From Pseudomonas sp. Au-Pse12 (GTDB lineage Bacteria > Pseudomonadota > Gammaproteobacteria > Pseudomonadales > Pseudomonadaceae), in NCBI RefSeq assembly GCF_021341665.1, contig NZ_JAJTTH010000003.1:62001-126000 (forward strand): 64,000 nucleotides of DNA. The letters run 5' to 3'. Below, piece by piece: positions 56,331 to 64,000 of the stretch. The notes beneath the pieces were generated by a model, which saw only the letters and a list, made by a program, of their open reading frames with translations, ran no database searches and was not told the origin of the DNA. The translations under genes were made by a program, and so were the position numbers. Each line of letters begins with the position of its first letter. Position 1 is the stretch's first letter.

Positions 56331-56394
56331 GGGCTTCTCCTGGTCTGCCCGCACGCTAGCGCACCCCGGACCGGCTTGTGTAGTCGTCACCGGT

Positions 56395-56616
56395 TTATTT
56401 GTGCATCGGGTCGTCCCAGAACGGCCGTATCACTTCACGCTCGACATCCGCCCGGCTGAGCCCCAGGTCATGCAACGCCGAGTCACTCAGGCTGGCAAGC
56501 ATCCGGCGCTCCTGTGCCACTGCATGCCAGCGCGACACATGGCGCCACAGTGAGCGCAACGACAAGCCCTGGAATGGCCGTTTGTGAATCAGCAGATAAC
56601 CTTTTTGCGCTTTCAT
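56395..56616 (-). CDS. DUF1127 small protein
   Basis: A 73-residue protein with the DUF1127 (YjiS-like) core: ERRMLASLSDSALHDLGLSRADVEREV. Such arginine-rich proteins affect RNA turnover and phosphate or nitrogen metabolism in alphaproteobacteria; their role in Pseudomonas is unclear. GGGAGGACGG precedes the ATG at 56616. It is divergent from the LysR gene. The 218-base gap (56617-56834) is AT-rich and should hold both promoters. Confidence 0.85.
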   Translation of the reverse strand: MKAQKGYLLIHKRPFQGLSLRSLWRHVSRWHAVAQERRMLASLSDSALHDLGLSRADVEREVIRPFWDDPMHK

Positions 56617-56834
56617 GGTCCCGTCCTCCCGTGGTGATAGAGCACAGTTTCTTCCCGGGACAATGATCAATCCAACGAATGTTTCTTATACAATACATCT
56701 TGTGATTTGATGAATACCCCAGCTCGGCACGCATTCAGCGGCTCCCCTCATGACAAGGATGACGCCACAGCCTGGCGGGGAATAAGATCAAGTCCAGGAA
56801 TGCCTACCACTCCATGCATCTCAGGATTTGATCA

Positions 56835-57689
56835 ATGTCCCAGTTCCCCAGCATCGACACCGAAGTCCTGCGCACCTTTGTCGCCATCGCCGATGAAGGC
56901 GGCTTTACCCGGGCTGGCGAACGGGTCAATCGCACCCAGTCGGCGGTGAGCATGCAGATGAAGCGCCTGGAGGAAGACGTGCTGCAGCGCCAGCTGTTCC
57001 AGCGCGACGGACGCCAGGTCAGGCTGACCGCCGAAGGCCAGGTGCTGCTGGGCTATGCCCGGCGCATCCTGAAACTGCACAGCGAAGTGTTCAATACCCT
57101 GCGCGAACCGCACATGGTGGGGCTGGTACGCATTGGTACACCGGATGACTATGTGATGCGTTTCCTGCCGGGAATTCTGTCGCGCTTCGCCCAAAGCTAC
57201 CCACTGATCCAGATCGAGGTGCATTGCGAATCGTCCAAGCAACTGCTGCAACGCCAGGATCTGGACCTGACCATCGTCACCCGCGAGCCGGGCAGCGAGA
57301 TCGGCCAGCTACTGCGCAAGGAGCGTTTCGTCTGGGCCGTGGCCCAGTGCTTCACGCCTCACGAGCAGACGCCACTGCCGCTGGCGATGTTCAACAGCGA
57401 CTGCTTCTGCCGGCTGTGGGCCTGCAATGCCCTGGATGCCGCCGGTCTCGACTATCGCATTGCCTACAACAGCTCCAGCCTGTCGGCGATCATGGCCGTG
57501 GTCAGTGCCGGGCTGGCGGTGACCGCGCAGCTGGAAAGCCTGATCACCCCGGACCTGCATATCCTTGGCGAAAACGAAGGGCTGCCCGAACTGCCCGAAG
57601 CCAGCATCATGCTGCTGCGCAACCTCAATCAGCCCTCGCCCATCACCGAATGCCTGGCGGAACACATTATCGAAGGCTTCAAACTTTAA
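56835..57689 (+). CDS. LysR-family transcriptional regulator
   Basis: A 284-residue LysR protein: helix-turn-helix in LRTFVAIADEGGFTRAGERVNRTQSAVSMQMKRLE (cited in part; FTRAGERVNRTQSAVS), and a substrate-binding domain from about residue 90. It is adjacent to, and convergent with, a TauE-type exporter, with an 11-base overlap of the 3' ends. The effector is unknown. Confidence 0.88.
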   Translation: MSQFPSIDTEVLRTFVAIADEGGFTRAGERVNRTQSAVSMQMKRLEEDVLQRQLFQRDGRQVRLTAEGQVLLGYARRILKLHSEVFNTLREPHMVGLVRIGTPDDYVMRFLPGILSRFAQSYPLIQIEVHCESSKQLLQRQDLDLTIVTREPGSEIGQLLRKERFVWAVAQCFTPHEQTPLPLAMFNSDCFCRLWACNALDAAGLDYRIAYNSSSLSAIMAVVSAGLAVTAQLESLITPDLHILGENEGLPELPEASIMLLRNLNQPSPITECLAEHIIEGFKL

Positions 57690-58428
57690 GCCCCAGCATC
57701 ACCGCGCACACCACCAGGAAGCCGCAGAACAAGCCACGTAGCAGGCGCTCAGGCAAGGCATGGGCAACCCTCACTCCCCAGCTGATGCTCAGCAAGCCGC
57801 CGGCCGCCAAAGGCAGGCCGATCATCCAGTCCACCTGATGATGAAAACCGTAGGTCACCAGCGTGACACCGGTACTGGGTAGCGCCAAGGCCAGGGACAG
57901 GCCCTGTGCAACCACCTGGGTAGTGCCGAAAACACTGGTCAGCACCGGGGTTGCGACCACCGCGCCGCCGACACCAAAAAGCCCGCCCATGGCTCCGGAG
58001 GCCGCGCCCAGCACGCCCAGCCACGGCCAGGGGTAACGCATTTCGGCGCTGGCCGGGGCACTGGCCATGAACAGGCGAAGCAGGTTGTAGGCAGACAGAA
58101 ACAGAAGGAAGGCAACAAAACCGATGCGCATCTTCTGTGCATCGATGCCCACCGCCCAGATCGAACCGAGCCAGGCGAAACTGAAACCCATCACGGCCAG
58201 GGGCAAGGCGTGGCGCAATTCGATGCGGTTGCGCTGGTGATAGCGCCACAGCGCCAGCAGCACATTGGGCACCACCATCACCAGCGCCGTGCCCTGGGCG
58301 ATCTGCTGGTCCAGGCCGAACAGCACACCGAGCACCGGAATGGCGATCAGGCCACCGCCAATGCCAAACAAACCACCCACGGTACCCAACGCCGCGCCCA
58401 ACAATAGATACATCATCAACTCGATCAC
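57679..58428 (-). CDS. TauE/SafE-family sulfite/anion exporter
   Basis: A 249-residue protein with about 8 membrane helices and the family's two glycine-rich half motifs: GTVGGLFGIGGGLIAIPVL and GAMGGLFGVGGAVVATPVL. It is predicted to export sulfite, sulfoacetate or similar anions. The start is the GTG at 58428, with AGGAG 7 bases upstream. It lies between two LysR genes, and the divergent one may control it. Confidence 0.87.
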   Translation of the reverse strand: MIELMMYLLLGAALGTVGGLFGIGGGLIAIPVLGVLFGLDQQIAQGTALVMVVPNVLLALWRYHQRNRIELRHALPLAVMGFSFAWLGSIWAVGIDAQKMRIGFVAFLLFLSAYNLLRLFMASAPASAEMRYPWPWLGVLGAASGAMGGLFGVGGAVVATPVLTSVFGTTQVVAQGLSLALALPSTGVTLVTYGFHHQVDWMIGLPLAAGGLLSISWGVRVAHALPERLLRGLFCGFLVVCAVMLGLKV

Positions 58429-58533
58429 AGCCGCTCTCCTCACCTGAGAGCTGCATGCTACGCAGTCGGCCCTGGCACGGAAACGCACAGCAACGCACAA
58501 TGGCTTTGCCGTTTTCGCACAAGCGAGTTGACC

Positions 58534-59484
58534 ATGAATCCCAATACCCTCACTGAACAACTCGGGCTGTTTCTCGATGTGCTGGAGGCCGGCAGTTTTT
58601 CCGCCGCCGCCCGCCGCCATCCGCTGACGCCTTCGGCGGTGGCCCGGCGCATCGACAGCCTGGAAAGCGCCGTGGGCACCACCCTGTTCATGCGCACCAC
58701 CCATGCCGTGGTCGCCACGGCCGCCGGCCTGGCCTTTGCCGAGCGAGCCCGACGTATTGTCGCTGAACTGCAACTGGCGCGGGCCGAGGCAGTGTCCCTG
58801 AGTCATGCGCCGGAAGGGCTGATCCGTATTGACGCCCCGGCCGCCTTCGGTCGCCGTCACCTGGCGCCGGCCATTGCCGATTTCCTGGCGCTCTACCCGG
58901 GGCTGGACGTGCAGTTGCACCTGATCGACAGCTTCGTCGACATGCAGGGCTCGCACCTGGGCAAGGTCGACCTGGTGCTGCGAGCCGGGCAACGGGTCGA
59001 TACGCGGATGGTCGCCACGTCACTGGCCAGCATCGTGCGTATCGCCTGCGCCAGCCCGTCCTACCTGAAAAGCCGGGGCATCCCGAGCCACCCCGCCGAA
59101 CTCAGCCAGCACGATGGCCTCGACTGGGACGGCCTGGCGCCGCTGTTCGCCTGGCGCTTCGAACTCGACGGCCAAGTGCAGAGCCATCGCCCGCAGCGTA
59201 TCCGCCTCAGCGCCAACAACGCCGAAGCCCTGCTTTCCGGAGCCCTGGCCGGCTTGGGCATAGCCCACCTGCCCACGTGGTTGGTGAGTGAGTACCTGCT
59301 GCGCGGCGAGCTGGTGCCACTGTTCTGCGACGGCGGCCTGCCCAAGCCGGAAACCGCCGGCATCTATGCCTTGCGCATGGAACAGCATCCCAATGCCCGC
59401 AGCCGCCTGTTGCTGGAGTACCTGAAAAGCCGCTTCAGCCCAGTGCCGCCATGGGACCTGGCGCTACAAAGTGCGATGGGCTGA
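58534..59484 (+). CDS. LysR-family transcriptional regulator
   Basis: A 316-residue LysR protein: FLDVLEAGSFSAAARRHPLTPSAVARRIDSLE (cited in part) forms the helix-turn-helix, and the effector domain starts near IRIDAPAAFGRRHLAPAI, typical of the CrgA/YhjC-like clade. It is divergent from the TauE gene with a 105-base gap, so it likely regulates that exporter. The ATG at 58534 was chosen over a TTG two codons earlier. Confidence 0.87.
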   Translation: MNPNTLTEQLGLFLDVLEAGSFSAAARRHPLTPSAVARRIDSLESAVGTTLFMRTTHAVVATAAGLAFAERARRIVAELQLARAEAVSLSHAPEGLIRIDAPAAFGRRHLAPAIADFLALYPGLDVQLHLIDSFVDMQGSHLGKVDLVLRAGQRVDTRMVATSLASIVRIACASPSYLKSRGIPSHPAELSQHDGLDWDGLAPLFAWRFELDGQVQSHRPQRIRLSANNAEALLSGALAGLGIAHLPTWLVSEYLLRGELVPLFCDGGLPKPETAGIYALRMEQHPNARSRLLLEYLKSRFSPVPPWDLALQSAMG

Positions 59485-59559
59485 CCTCGGAGAAAATTAT
59501 CTGGCGCATTAAAGACTCGCCCGCTAGATTCAGGACCATTAATGATCAAGGCCGCCTAC

Positions 59560-60021
59560 ATGACCACCGAACGCTCCACCCAGGACTCTTGCGATCAACT
59601 GCTGCTAGACAACCAGGTTTGTTTTGCCCTGCACTCGACGTCGCTGATGCTGACCAAGGTCTACAAACCGCTGCTGCAAAAACTCGGCCTGACCTACCCG
59701 CAGTACCTCGCGATGCTGGTGCTCTGGGAACGGGACGGGCTGACGGTCGGCGAGATCAGCCAGCGCCTGCTGACCGACCCCGGATCGCTGACGCCGTTGC
59801 TCAAGCGCCTGGAAGCCGAGGGCCTGCTCAGCCGGACCCGCAGCCGGGAGGATGAGCGAGTGGTGATTGTCGAACTGACGGAACAGGGCCGGGCGCTGCG
59901 CGAGCAAGCCCGGAATATTCCACAGTGCATCCTCGGAGCCAGTGGCCGGAGCGTGGCGCAGTTGCAGCAGCTGCAGGAAGACTTGCAAGTACTGCGGGGG
60001 CATTTGCAGAACCGTCTTTGA
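59560..60021 (+). CDS. ohrR: Organic hydroperoxide sensor/repressor OhrR
   Basis: A 153-residue MarR-family repressor. The sensing cysteine is Cys21 in [15 protein letters not shown]. The winged helix is seen in [28 protein letters not shown] and [14 protein letters not shown]. It represses ohr, encoded next. The start at 59560 ([18 protein letters not shown]) agrees with family N-termini; the ATG at 59542 is an alternative with a fair ribosome site. Confidence 0.9.
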   Translation: MTTERSTQDSCDQLLLDNQVCFALHSTSLMLTKVYKPLLQKLGLTYPQYLAMLVLWERDGLTVGEISQRLLTDPGSLTPLLKRLEAEGLLSRTRSREDERVVIVELTEQGRALREQARNIPQCILGASGRSVAQLQQLQEDLQVLRGHLQNRL

Positions 60022-60179
60022 GGCTTCACTGGCGCGCCAGCGCCTACCGCGCGGCCTGGCCTTATAAAAAATATCTTTTTTAAAATCAATGAGTTGATCG
60101 ATTCACAGGTTGCCAGGCTGCGGTTTTCGTAAAAATTATATTGCGCACAAAATATTTGAGCGATACATTTATTTCGCAC

Positions 60180-60198
60180 TTACTTAGCGCGCAAGTAA
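60180..60198. promoter_or_regulatory. Inverted repeat in the ohr promoter, candidate OhrR operator
   Basis: TTACTT and AAGTAA flank AGCGCGC, 36 bases before the ohr ATG, in an AT-rich gap of 212 bases (60022-60233). The A/T-rich arms suit a MarR-type dimer. A related AT-rich patch with ATTGCGCACAAAAT is at about 60139-60152. Confidence 0.5.
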
Positions 60199-60233
60199 TT
60201 AGCACAAAAACCACCCAGCACGAGGCTTCCACC

Positions 60234-60653
60234 ATGCACATTCTCTACACCGCCGTTGCAACCGCTACCGGTGGCCGTGATGGCCGCGCCGTTTCCAGCG
60301 ACCAGATCCTCGACGTCAAACTGGCGACCCCCAAGGAACTGGGCGGTGCCGGTGGCCAGGCGACCAATCCGGAACAGCTGTTTGCCGCCGGCTACTCGGC
60401 TTGCTTCATCGGTGCCCTGAAGTTCGTCGCCAGCCAGAGCAAGCGCAAGATTCCGGACGACACCTCGATCACAGCCCATGTTGGCATCGGCCAGATCCCC
60501 GGTGGCTTCGGCCTGGATATCGACCTGCATGTGAGCCTGCCCGGCCTGGCCGAGGATGAAGCACAAAGCCTGGTGGACGCCGCACATCAGGTTTGCCCCT
60601 ACTCCAACGCCACGCGCGGCAATGTGGATGTGCGCCTGCACGTCAGCGTCTGA
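60234..60653 (+). CDS. ohr: Organic hydroperoxide reductase Ohr
   Basis: A 139-residue Ohr/OsmC enzyme. The peroxidatic and resolving cysteines are in AGYSACFIGAL and HQVCPYSNATRGN. It reduces fatty-acid hydroperoxides using lipoylated proteins. The ATG at 60234 was chosen (MHILYTAVATATGGRDG). OhrR upstream is the expected repressor. Confidence 0.95.
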   Translation: MHILYTAVATATGGRDGRAVSSDQILDVKLATPKELGGAGGQATNPEQLFAAGYSACFIGALKFVASQSKRKIPDDTSITAHVGIGQIPGGFGLDIDLHVSLPGLAEDEAQSLVDAAHQVCPYSNATRGNVDVRLHVSV

Positions 60654-60666
60654 AACGACAAATTCC

Positions 60667-60702
60667 AGGCACAAAAAAGCCCGACTCAAGGTCGGGCTTT
60701 CT
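60667..60702. terminator. Bidirectional terminator between ohr and efp
   Basis: AAAAAAGCCCGAC and GTCGGGCTTTCT form a stem with a five-base loop, bounded by A and T tracts. It serves both convergent genes. Confidence 0.85.
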
Positions 60703-60724
60703 GGTCTACAGGGTCGGGCCAGGT

Positions 60725-61297
60725 TTAAACCTTGGCGCGGCCTTTGTAGGAACCGCCTTCGCGGGTATCGATCTCGATCATGTCGCCGATTTCGATGAAG
60801 TCCGCAACGCTCAGTTCGGTACCGTTTTTCAGTTTGGCAGGCTTCATCACCTTGCCCGAAGTGTCACCGCGAGCGGAGCCTTCGGTGTAGTCAACCTGGC
60901 GCACGATGGTGGTCGGCAGGTCAACGGAAACCAGACGGTCTTCGAAGAACACGGCTTCGCAAACGTCGGTCATGCCTTCTTCGATGAACGGCAGAACGGC
61001 TTCGATGTCTTCGGCGTTCAGCTCGTACATGGTGTAGTCAGTGGTGTCCATGAACGTGTAGGTGTCACCGCTGATGAACGACAGGGTCGCTTCTTTGCGA
61101 TCCAGGATCACGTCGTCCAGCTTGTCGTCCGCACCGTAAACGGTTTCGGTCTTGTAACCGGTCAGCAGGTTCTTCAGCTTGGTCTTCATGATCGCGCTGT
61201 TACGACCGGACTTGGTGAATTCAGCTTTCTGAACCAGCCAAGGATCGTTGTCGATACGGATCACGGTACCGGGTTTGAGTTCTTTACCAGTTTTCAT
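60725..61297 (-). CDS. efp: Elongation factor P
   Basis: A 190-residue EF-P that relieves ribosome stalling at polyproline. The loop tip is Arg32 in [12 protein letters not shown], the residue that EarP rhamnosylates in Pseudomonas, instead of the lysine of E. coli. The protein ends with [20 protein letters not shown]. Directly downstream of earP on the same strand, 48 bases apart. Confidence 0.96.
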   Translation of the reverse strand: MKTGKELKPGTVIRIDNDPWLVQKAEFTKSGRNSAIMKTKLKNLLTGYKTETVYGADDKLDDVILDRKEATLSFISGDTYTFMDTTDYTMYELNAEDIEAVLPFIEEGMTDVCEAVFFEDRLVSVDLPTTIVRQVDYTEGSARGDTSGKVMKPAKLKNGTELSVADFIEIGDMIEIDTREGGSYKGRAKV

Positions 61298-61345
61298 TGC
61301 GAATATCCGAATTTGGATGGGATTTACAAAAATCTAGGCCGCGTA

Positions 61346-62476
61346 TCATATCCAATTTAGGTAAAACTGCACCAGCGCCGCAGCAAGATCGGGCTGTGAG
61401 CCTTGTTCCAGACACCATTGTTCAGCGTGCGCAGAGACTTCCGGCCAGTGCTGCAGCAGGTTTTTCCAGGGTTCGGCCATCTGCGCCTCGCTGTTCCAGC
61501 CTTGCCACAACGCCAGCACTGCAGCCCTGGCGCCCGGGGAGAGAGCCCGGGTGTAGAGAGCAAGAAAGGCTTCAAGCTTGTCCAGGTGGATGTCTTCATC
61601 CTGGCGATAGATGTGCCAGAGCATCGGACGCCCGGCCCATTGCGCCCGGACGAAAGAGTCTTCCCCACGCACCGCATTGAAGTCGCAGCACCACAGCAGT
61701 CGGTCGTAATCTTCCTGACGCACGAAAGGCAGGACCTGGACGGTCAGGGACTGGCGTACCTGCGGGCGGCCCAGCACCAGCGCCTCGCCCAGCCAATGCT
61801 GCACATTGCCCAGCACTCGGCCTTCGGGCACCAGCAGATGAGTCGGTTGTGCATCGTCGGCCAGGGCCTGCAGCCAACTGGCGACACCGGCATTTTCGTA
61901 GGCAAACAGCGAGATCAGCCGACTGCCGGCAGCAGGCGACACATCCAGTGCGCGAAGAAAATCCAGCCGGGCCCGCGAATTGCCCTGGAATTCCCGGCGC
62001 CGCTCCAGCAACCCGGCCTCTCGCAGCAACCCGCCGGTATTCGCCTGGAACCCGGGAAAGAAGAAGTACTTCTGCACACCGCGAAATTTCACCGAAGGCA
62101 AACCGTGACATCCGCCGACCCACTCCTCGGCACTCAGGTAATCCAGGTTCAACCACAGCGGCGTGCGCTCACGGTCGGCCATGGCCTCCATGTAGGCGTG
62201 GGGCAATTGGCAGGCGAACGCGGCAATCACTACATCGGCCGCCACTTCATCCGGCCACTGGGTCGGCCAGTGTCGTACCTGGACCCCATCCTGGAACTGG
62301 CTGGGCTGTTGGCTATCGATCTGCGGGCAGAGCTTTTCAAAGGCGCGCAAGTCATCGACCCACAAGCGCACCGCGCATTGATGCTCGGCCACCAGTTGCC
62401 GGGCCAGACGCCAGGTCACCCCGATGTCACCGTAGTTGTCGACCACGCTGCAAAAAATATCCCAGGAGGCTTTCAT
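61346..62476 (-). CDS. earP: EF-P arginine rhamnosyltransferase EarP
   Basis: A 376-residue inverting GT-B glycosyltransferase that adds rhamnose from dTDP-rhamnose to EF-P Arg32. The N-terminus has SVVDNYGDIGVTWRLARQL, containing the catalytic Asp residues. The nucleotide-binding C-terminal domain has NAVRGEDSFVRAQWAGRPMLWHIY. The pairing with an Arg32-type EF-P gene confirms the call. The ATG at 62476 was chosen. Confidence 0.94.
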   Translation of the reverse strand: MKASWDIFCSVVDNYGDIGVTWRLARQLVAEHQCAVRLWVDDLRAFEKLCPQIDSQQPSQFQDGVQVRHWPTQWPDEVAADVVIAAFACQLPHAYMEAMADRERTPLWLNLDYLSAEEWVGGCHGLPSVKFRGVQKYFFFPGFQANTGGLLREAGLLERRREFQGNSRARLDFLRALDVSPAAGSRLISLFAYENAGVASWLQALADDAQPTHLLVPEGRVLGNVQHWLGEALVLGRPQVRQSLTVQVLPFVRQEDYDRLLWCCDFNAVRGEDSFVRAQWAGRPMLWHIYRQDEDIHLDKLEAFLALYTRALSPGARAAVLALWQGWNSEAQMAEPWKNLLQHWPEVSAHAEQWCLEQGSQPDLAAALVQFYLNWI

Positions 62477-62599
62477 TCCACTCCCCGATTGGCAAAGGCG
62501 CCGATTGTCCGCATAAATGCCCCTGCGCAGAAGGGCCAACCGCGATTATCTTCGTGCGACAATCAGCCCTTGCCCAATACCGCCCGCCAGGAGGCAACC

Positions 62600-62998
62600 A
62601 TGTCCCATCGTCCGCCCGCACGTCGCCCCTTGCGCATTAGCTTCAATGTCCTGGCACTCAGTGCCAGCATTGCCCTGGGCCTGTGGCTGGGTTTCCTGGC
62701 GATCGCCCTGACCTGCTGGCTGGCTTCGCATTATCTCTTCAGCCAGCAACTGGCTCCGGTCGCCCAAGCCGTGCAGCAGATAACCAAGCCGCCAGTAGTC
62801 GCGCCGCCCGAGCCGCAGAACCGTATGTTCGAGCAGTACCAGGAAAACCTGCGCAAGAACGAGGAACTGCAATCCCTGGACAACGCCCGCAACAACCTGC
62901 GCAACCTGTCCAACCCCAAATGCCAGTTCTGGTTGCAACAGGACCAGACGGCCCCGAGTGAAAAAAGCCGGGCCAACGTCCTGCAATTCTGTAACTGA
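62600..62998 (+). CDS. Single-pass membrane protein of unknown function
   Basis: A 132-residue protein: a basic N-terminus, one membrane helix (residues about 14-42, SASIALGLWLGFLAIALTCWL), then a mostly helical soluble part (MFEQYQENLRKNEELQSLDNARNNLRNL) with two cysteines near the end. AGGAGG precedes the ATG. It is followed two bases later by a GreA/B-like gene, so they form an operon. I do not recognise the family. Confidence 0.65.
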   Translation: MSHRPPARRPLRISFNVLALSASIALGLWLGFLAIALTCWLASHYLFSQQLAPVAQAVQQITKPPVVAPPEPQNRMFEQYQENLRKNEELQSLDNARNNLRNLSNPKCQFWLQQDQTAPSEKSRANVLQFCN

Positions 62999-63000
62999 CC

Positions 63001-63483
63001 ATGAATAAACAGTCTGTCTGCCAACTGATCCTGCAACAGCTCCGGGACGACCTGGAGGTCGCGGTGCGAGCGGCACAAACCGCTTATGAAACCGCCACCC
63101 ACGAAGAGAATATCGCCGAGAACAAGTACGACACCCTGGGTTTGGAGGCTTCCTACCTGGCTGCCGGCCAGGCTCGACGGGTTGAGGAAATCCGCCAGGC
63201 CCTGAGCCTTTGGCAGAACCTGAGCCTGCGCCCTTATGACCCGCAGATGGGGATTCAGGTCGGCACGCTGTTGGGGCTGGAAGATGAAAACGGCCACGAA
63301 CAGTGGCTGTTTCTCGGCCCGGATGGCGCGGGCCTGAAGGTCTATGTGGTGGGTCAGTTGGTGACCGTCATCACCCCTCGCTCGCCGCTGGGCAAAAGCC
63401 TGCTGGGCAAGCTCGAAGACGATGAGGTGGAGATCGTGGTGGCGGGCACCCGGCAACAGTTCACTGTCACCGAGGTCCGCTAG
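63001..63483 (+). CDS. GreA/GreB-like transcription elongation factor family protein
   Basis: A 160-residue protein with an N-terminal coiled coil (EENIAENKYDTLGLEASYLAAG) and a C-terminal FKBP-like Gre domain (WLFLGPDGAGLK, TPRSPLGKSLLGKLEDDEVEI). Canonical GreA has an acidic coiled-coil tip (DARENAEYD); here it is altered, so cleavage stimulation is uncertain. It is probably a Gre-like factor acting in the RNA polymerase secondary channel. It is in an operon with the membrane protein gene before it. Confidence 0.75.
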   Translation: MNKQSVCQLILQQLRDDLEVAVRAAQTAYETATHEENIAENKYDTLGLEASYLAAGQARRVEEIRQALSLWQNLSLRPYDPQMGIQVGTLLGLEDENGHEQWLFLGPDGAGLKVYVVGQLVTVITPRSPLGKSLLGKLEDDEVEIVVAGTRQQFTVTEVR

Positions 63484-63495
63484 GCAGAGAGAGGA

Positions 63496-64000
<505 letters not shown>

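Overview
The window is a 64 kb piece of chromosome from a high-GC gammaproteobacterium. The protein sequences and the gene order point to a Pseudomonas of the fluorescens/chlororaphis/protegens type. The evidence is an atu (acyclic terpene) cluster at the left edge, and, from about 41.7 to 62.5 kb, a gene order that I recall from P. aeruginosa PAO1: sagS-ospR-gpx-msrB-aminotransferase-htpX-tpm, then DEAD helicase-crotonase-class II DAHP synthase, then LysR-TauE-LysR-ohrR-ohr-efp-earP. No rRNA, tRNA, insertion sequence, prophage or CRISPR array was recognised.

Layout. 0-5.7 kb: atuC-D-E-F for citronellol/geraniol/leucine-type branched acyl-CoA degradation (geranyl-CoA carboxylase plus dehydrogenase and hydratase). 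5.8-8.7 kb: exonuclease, nucleoside phosphorylase PpnP, MOSC protein and CheV. 9.2-11.8 kb: a small degenerate Hpt-like protein, then a NarL-type histidine kinase/response regulator pair. 11.8-19.4 kb: YegS, an AlgA-type GDP-mannose enzyme, MoeA/MoaB, a lipoprotein, an RluA-type pseudouridine synthase, and a LexA-box-controlled pair made of a catalytically degenerate UmuD-like protein and an unknown small protein. 19.6-27 kb: Kef-type antiporter, Amt, a DUF883/holin-like envelope-stress trio, an EAL protein and dGTPase.

27-40.2 kb is the most distinctive part. An AT-rich regulatory region leads into a two-partner secretion pair (FhaC-like transporter and a 1652-residue FhaB-like adhesin without a recognisable toxin tip). 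This is followed by a strikingly BvgA-like response regulator, a BvgS-like phosphorelay kinase that has lost the periplasmic sensor, and a large dCache-HAMP-GAF-type HD-GYP phosphodiesterase. It resembles the Bordetella fha-bvg arrangement joined to c-di-GMP turnover.

40.2-64 kb: free-methionine sulfoxide reductase and a DUF815 ATPase; SagS; a thiol-peroxide defence block (OspR-Gpx, MsrB); aminotransferase, HtpX, Tpm, an extradiol dioxygenase-like protein, a DeaD-type helicase, a crotonase, a spermidine-synthase-like protein, DAHP synthase, a YcaQ/AlkX-type DNA glycosylase, DUF1127, two LysR regulators, TauE, OhrR/Ohr, EF-P with its rhamnosyltransferase EarP, a GreA/B-like protein, and the 3' end of cysB at the right edge.

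Functional assignments rest on motif reading and remembered families, not on searches. Start sites were chosen from ribosome binding sites and family N-termini. Promoters, operators and hairpins are predictions.
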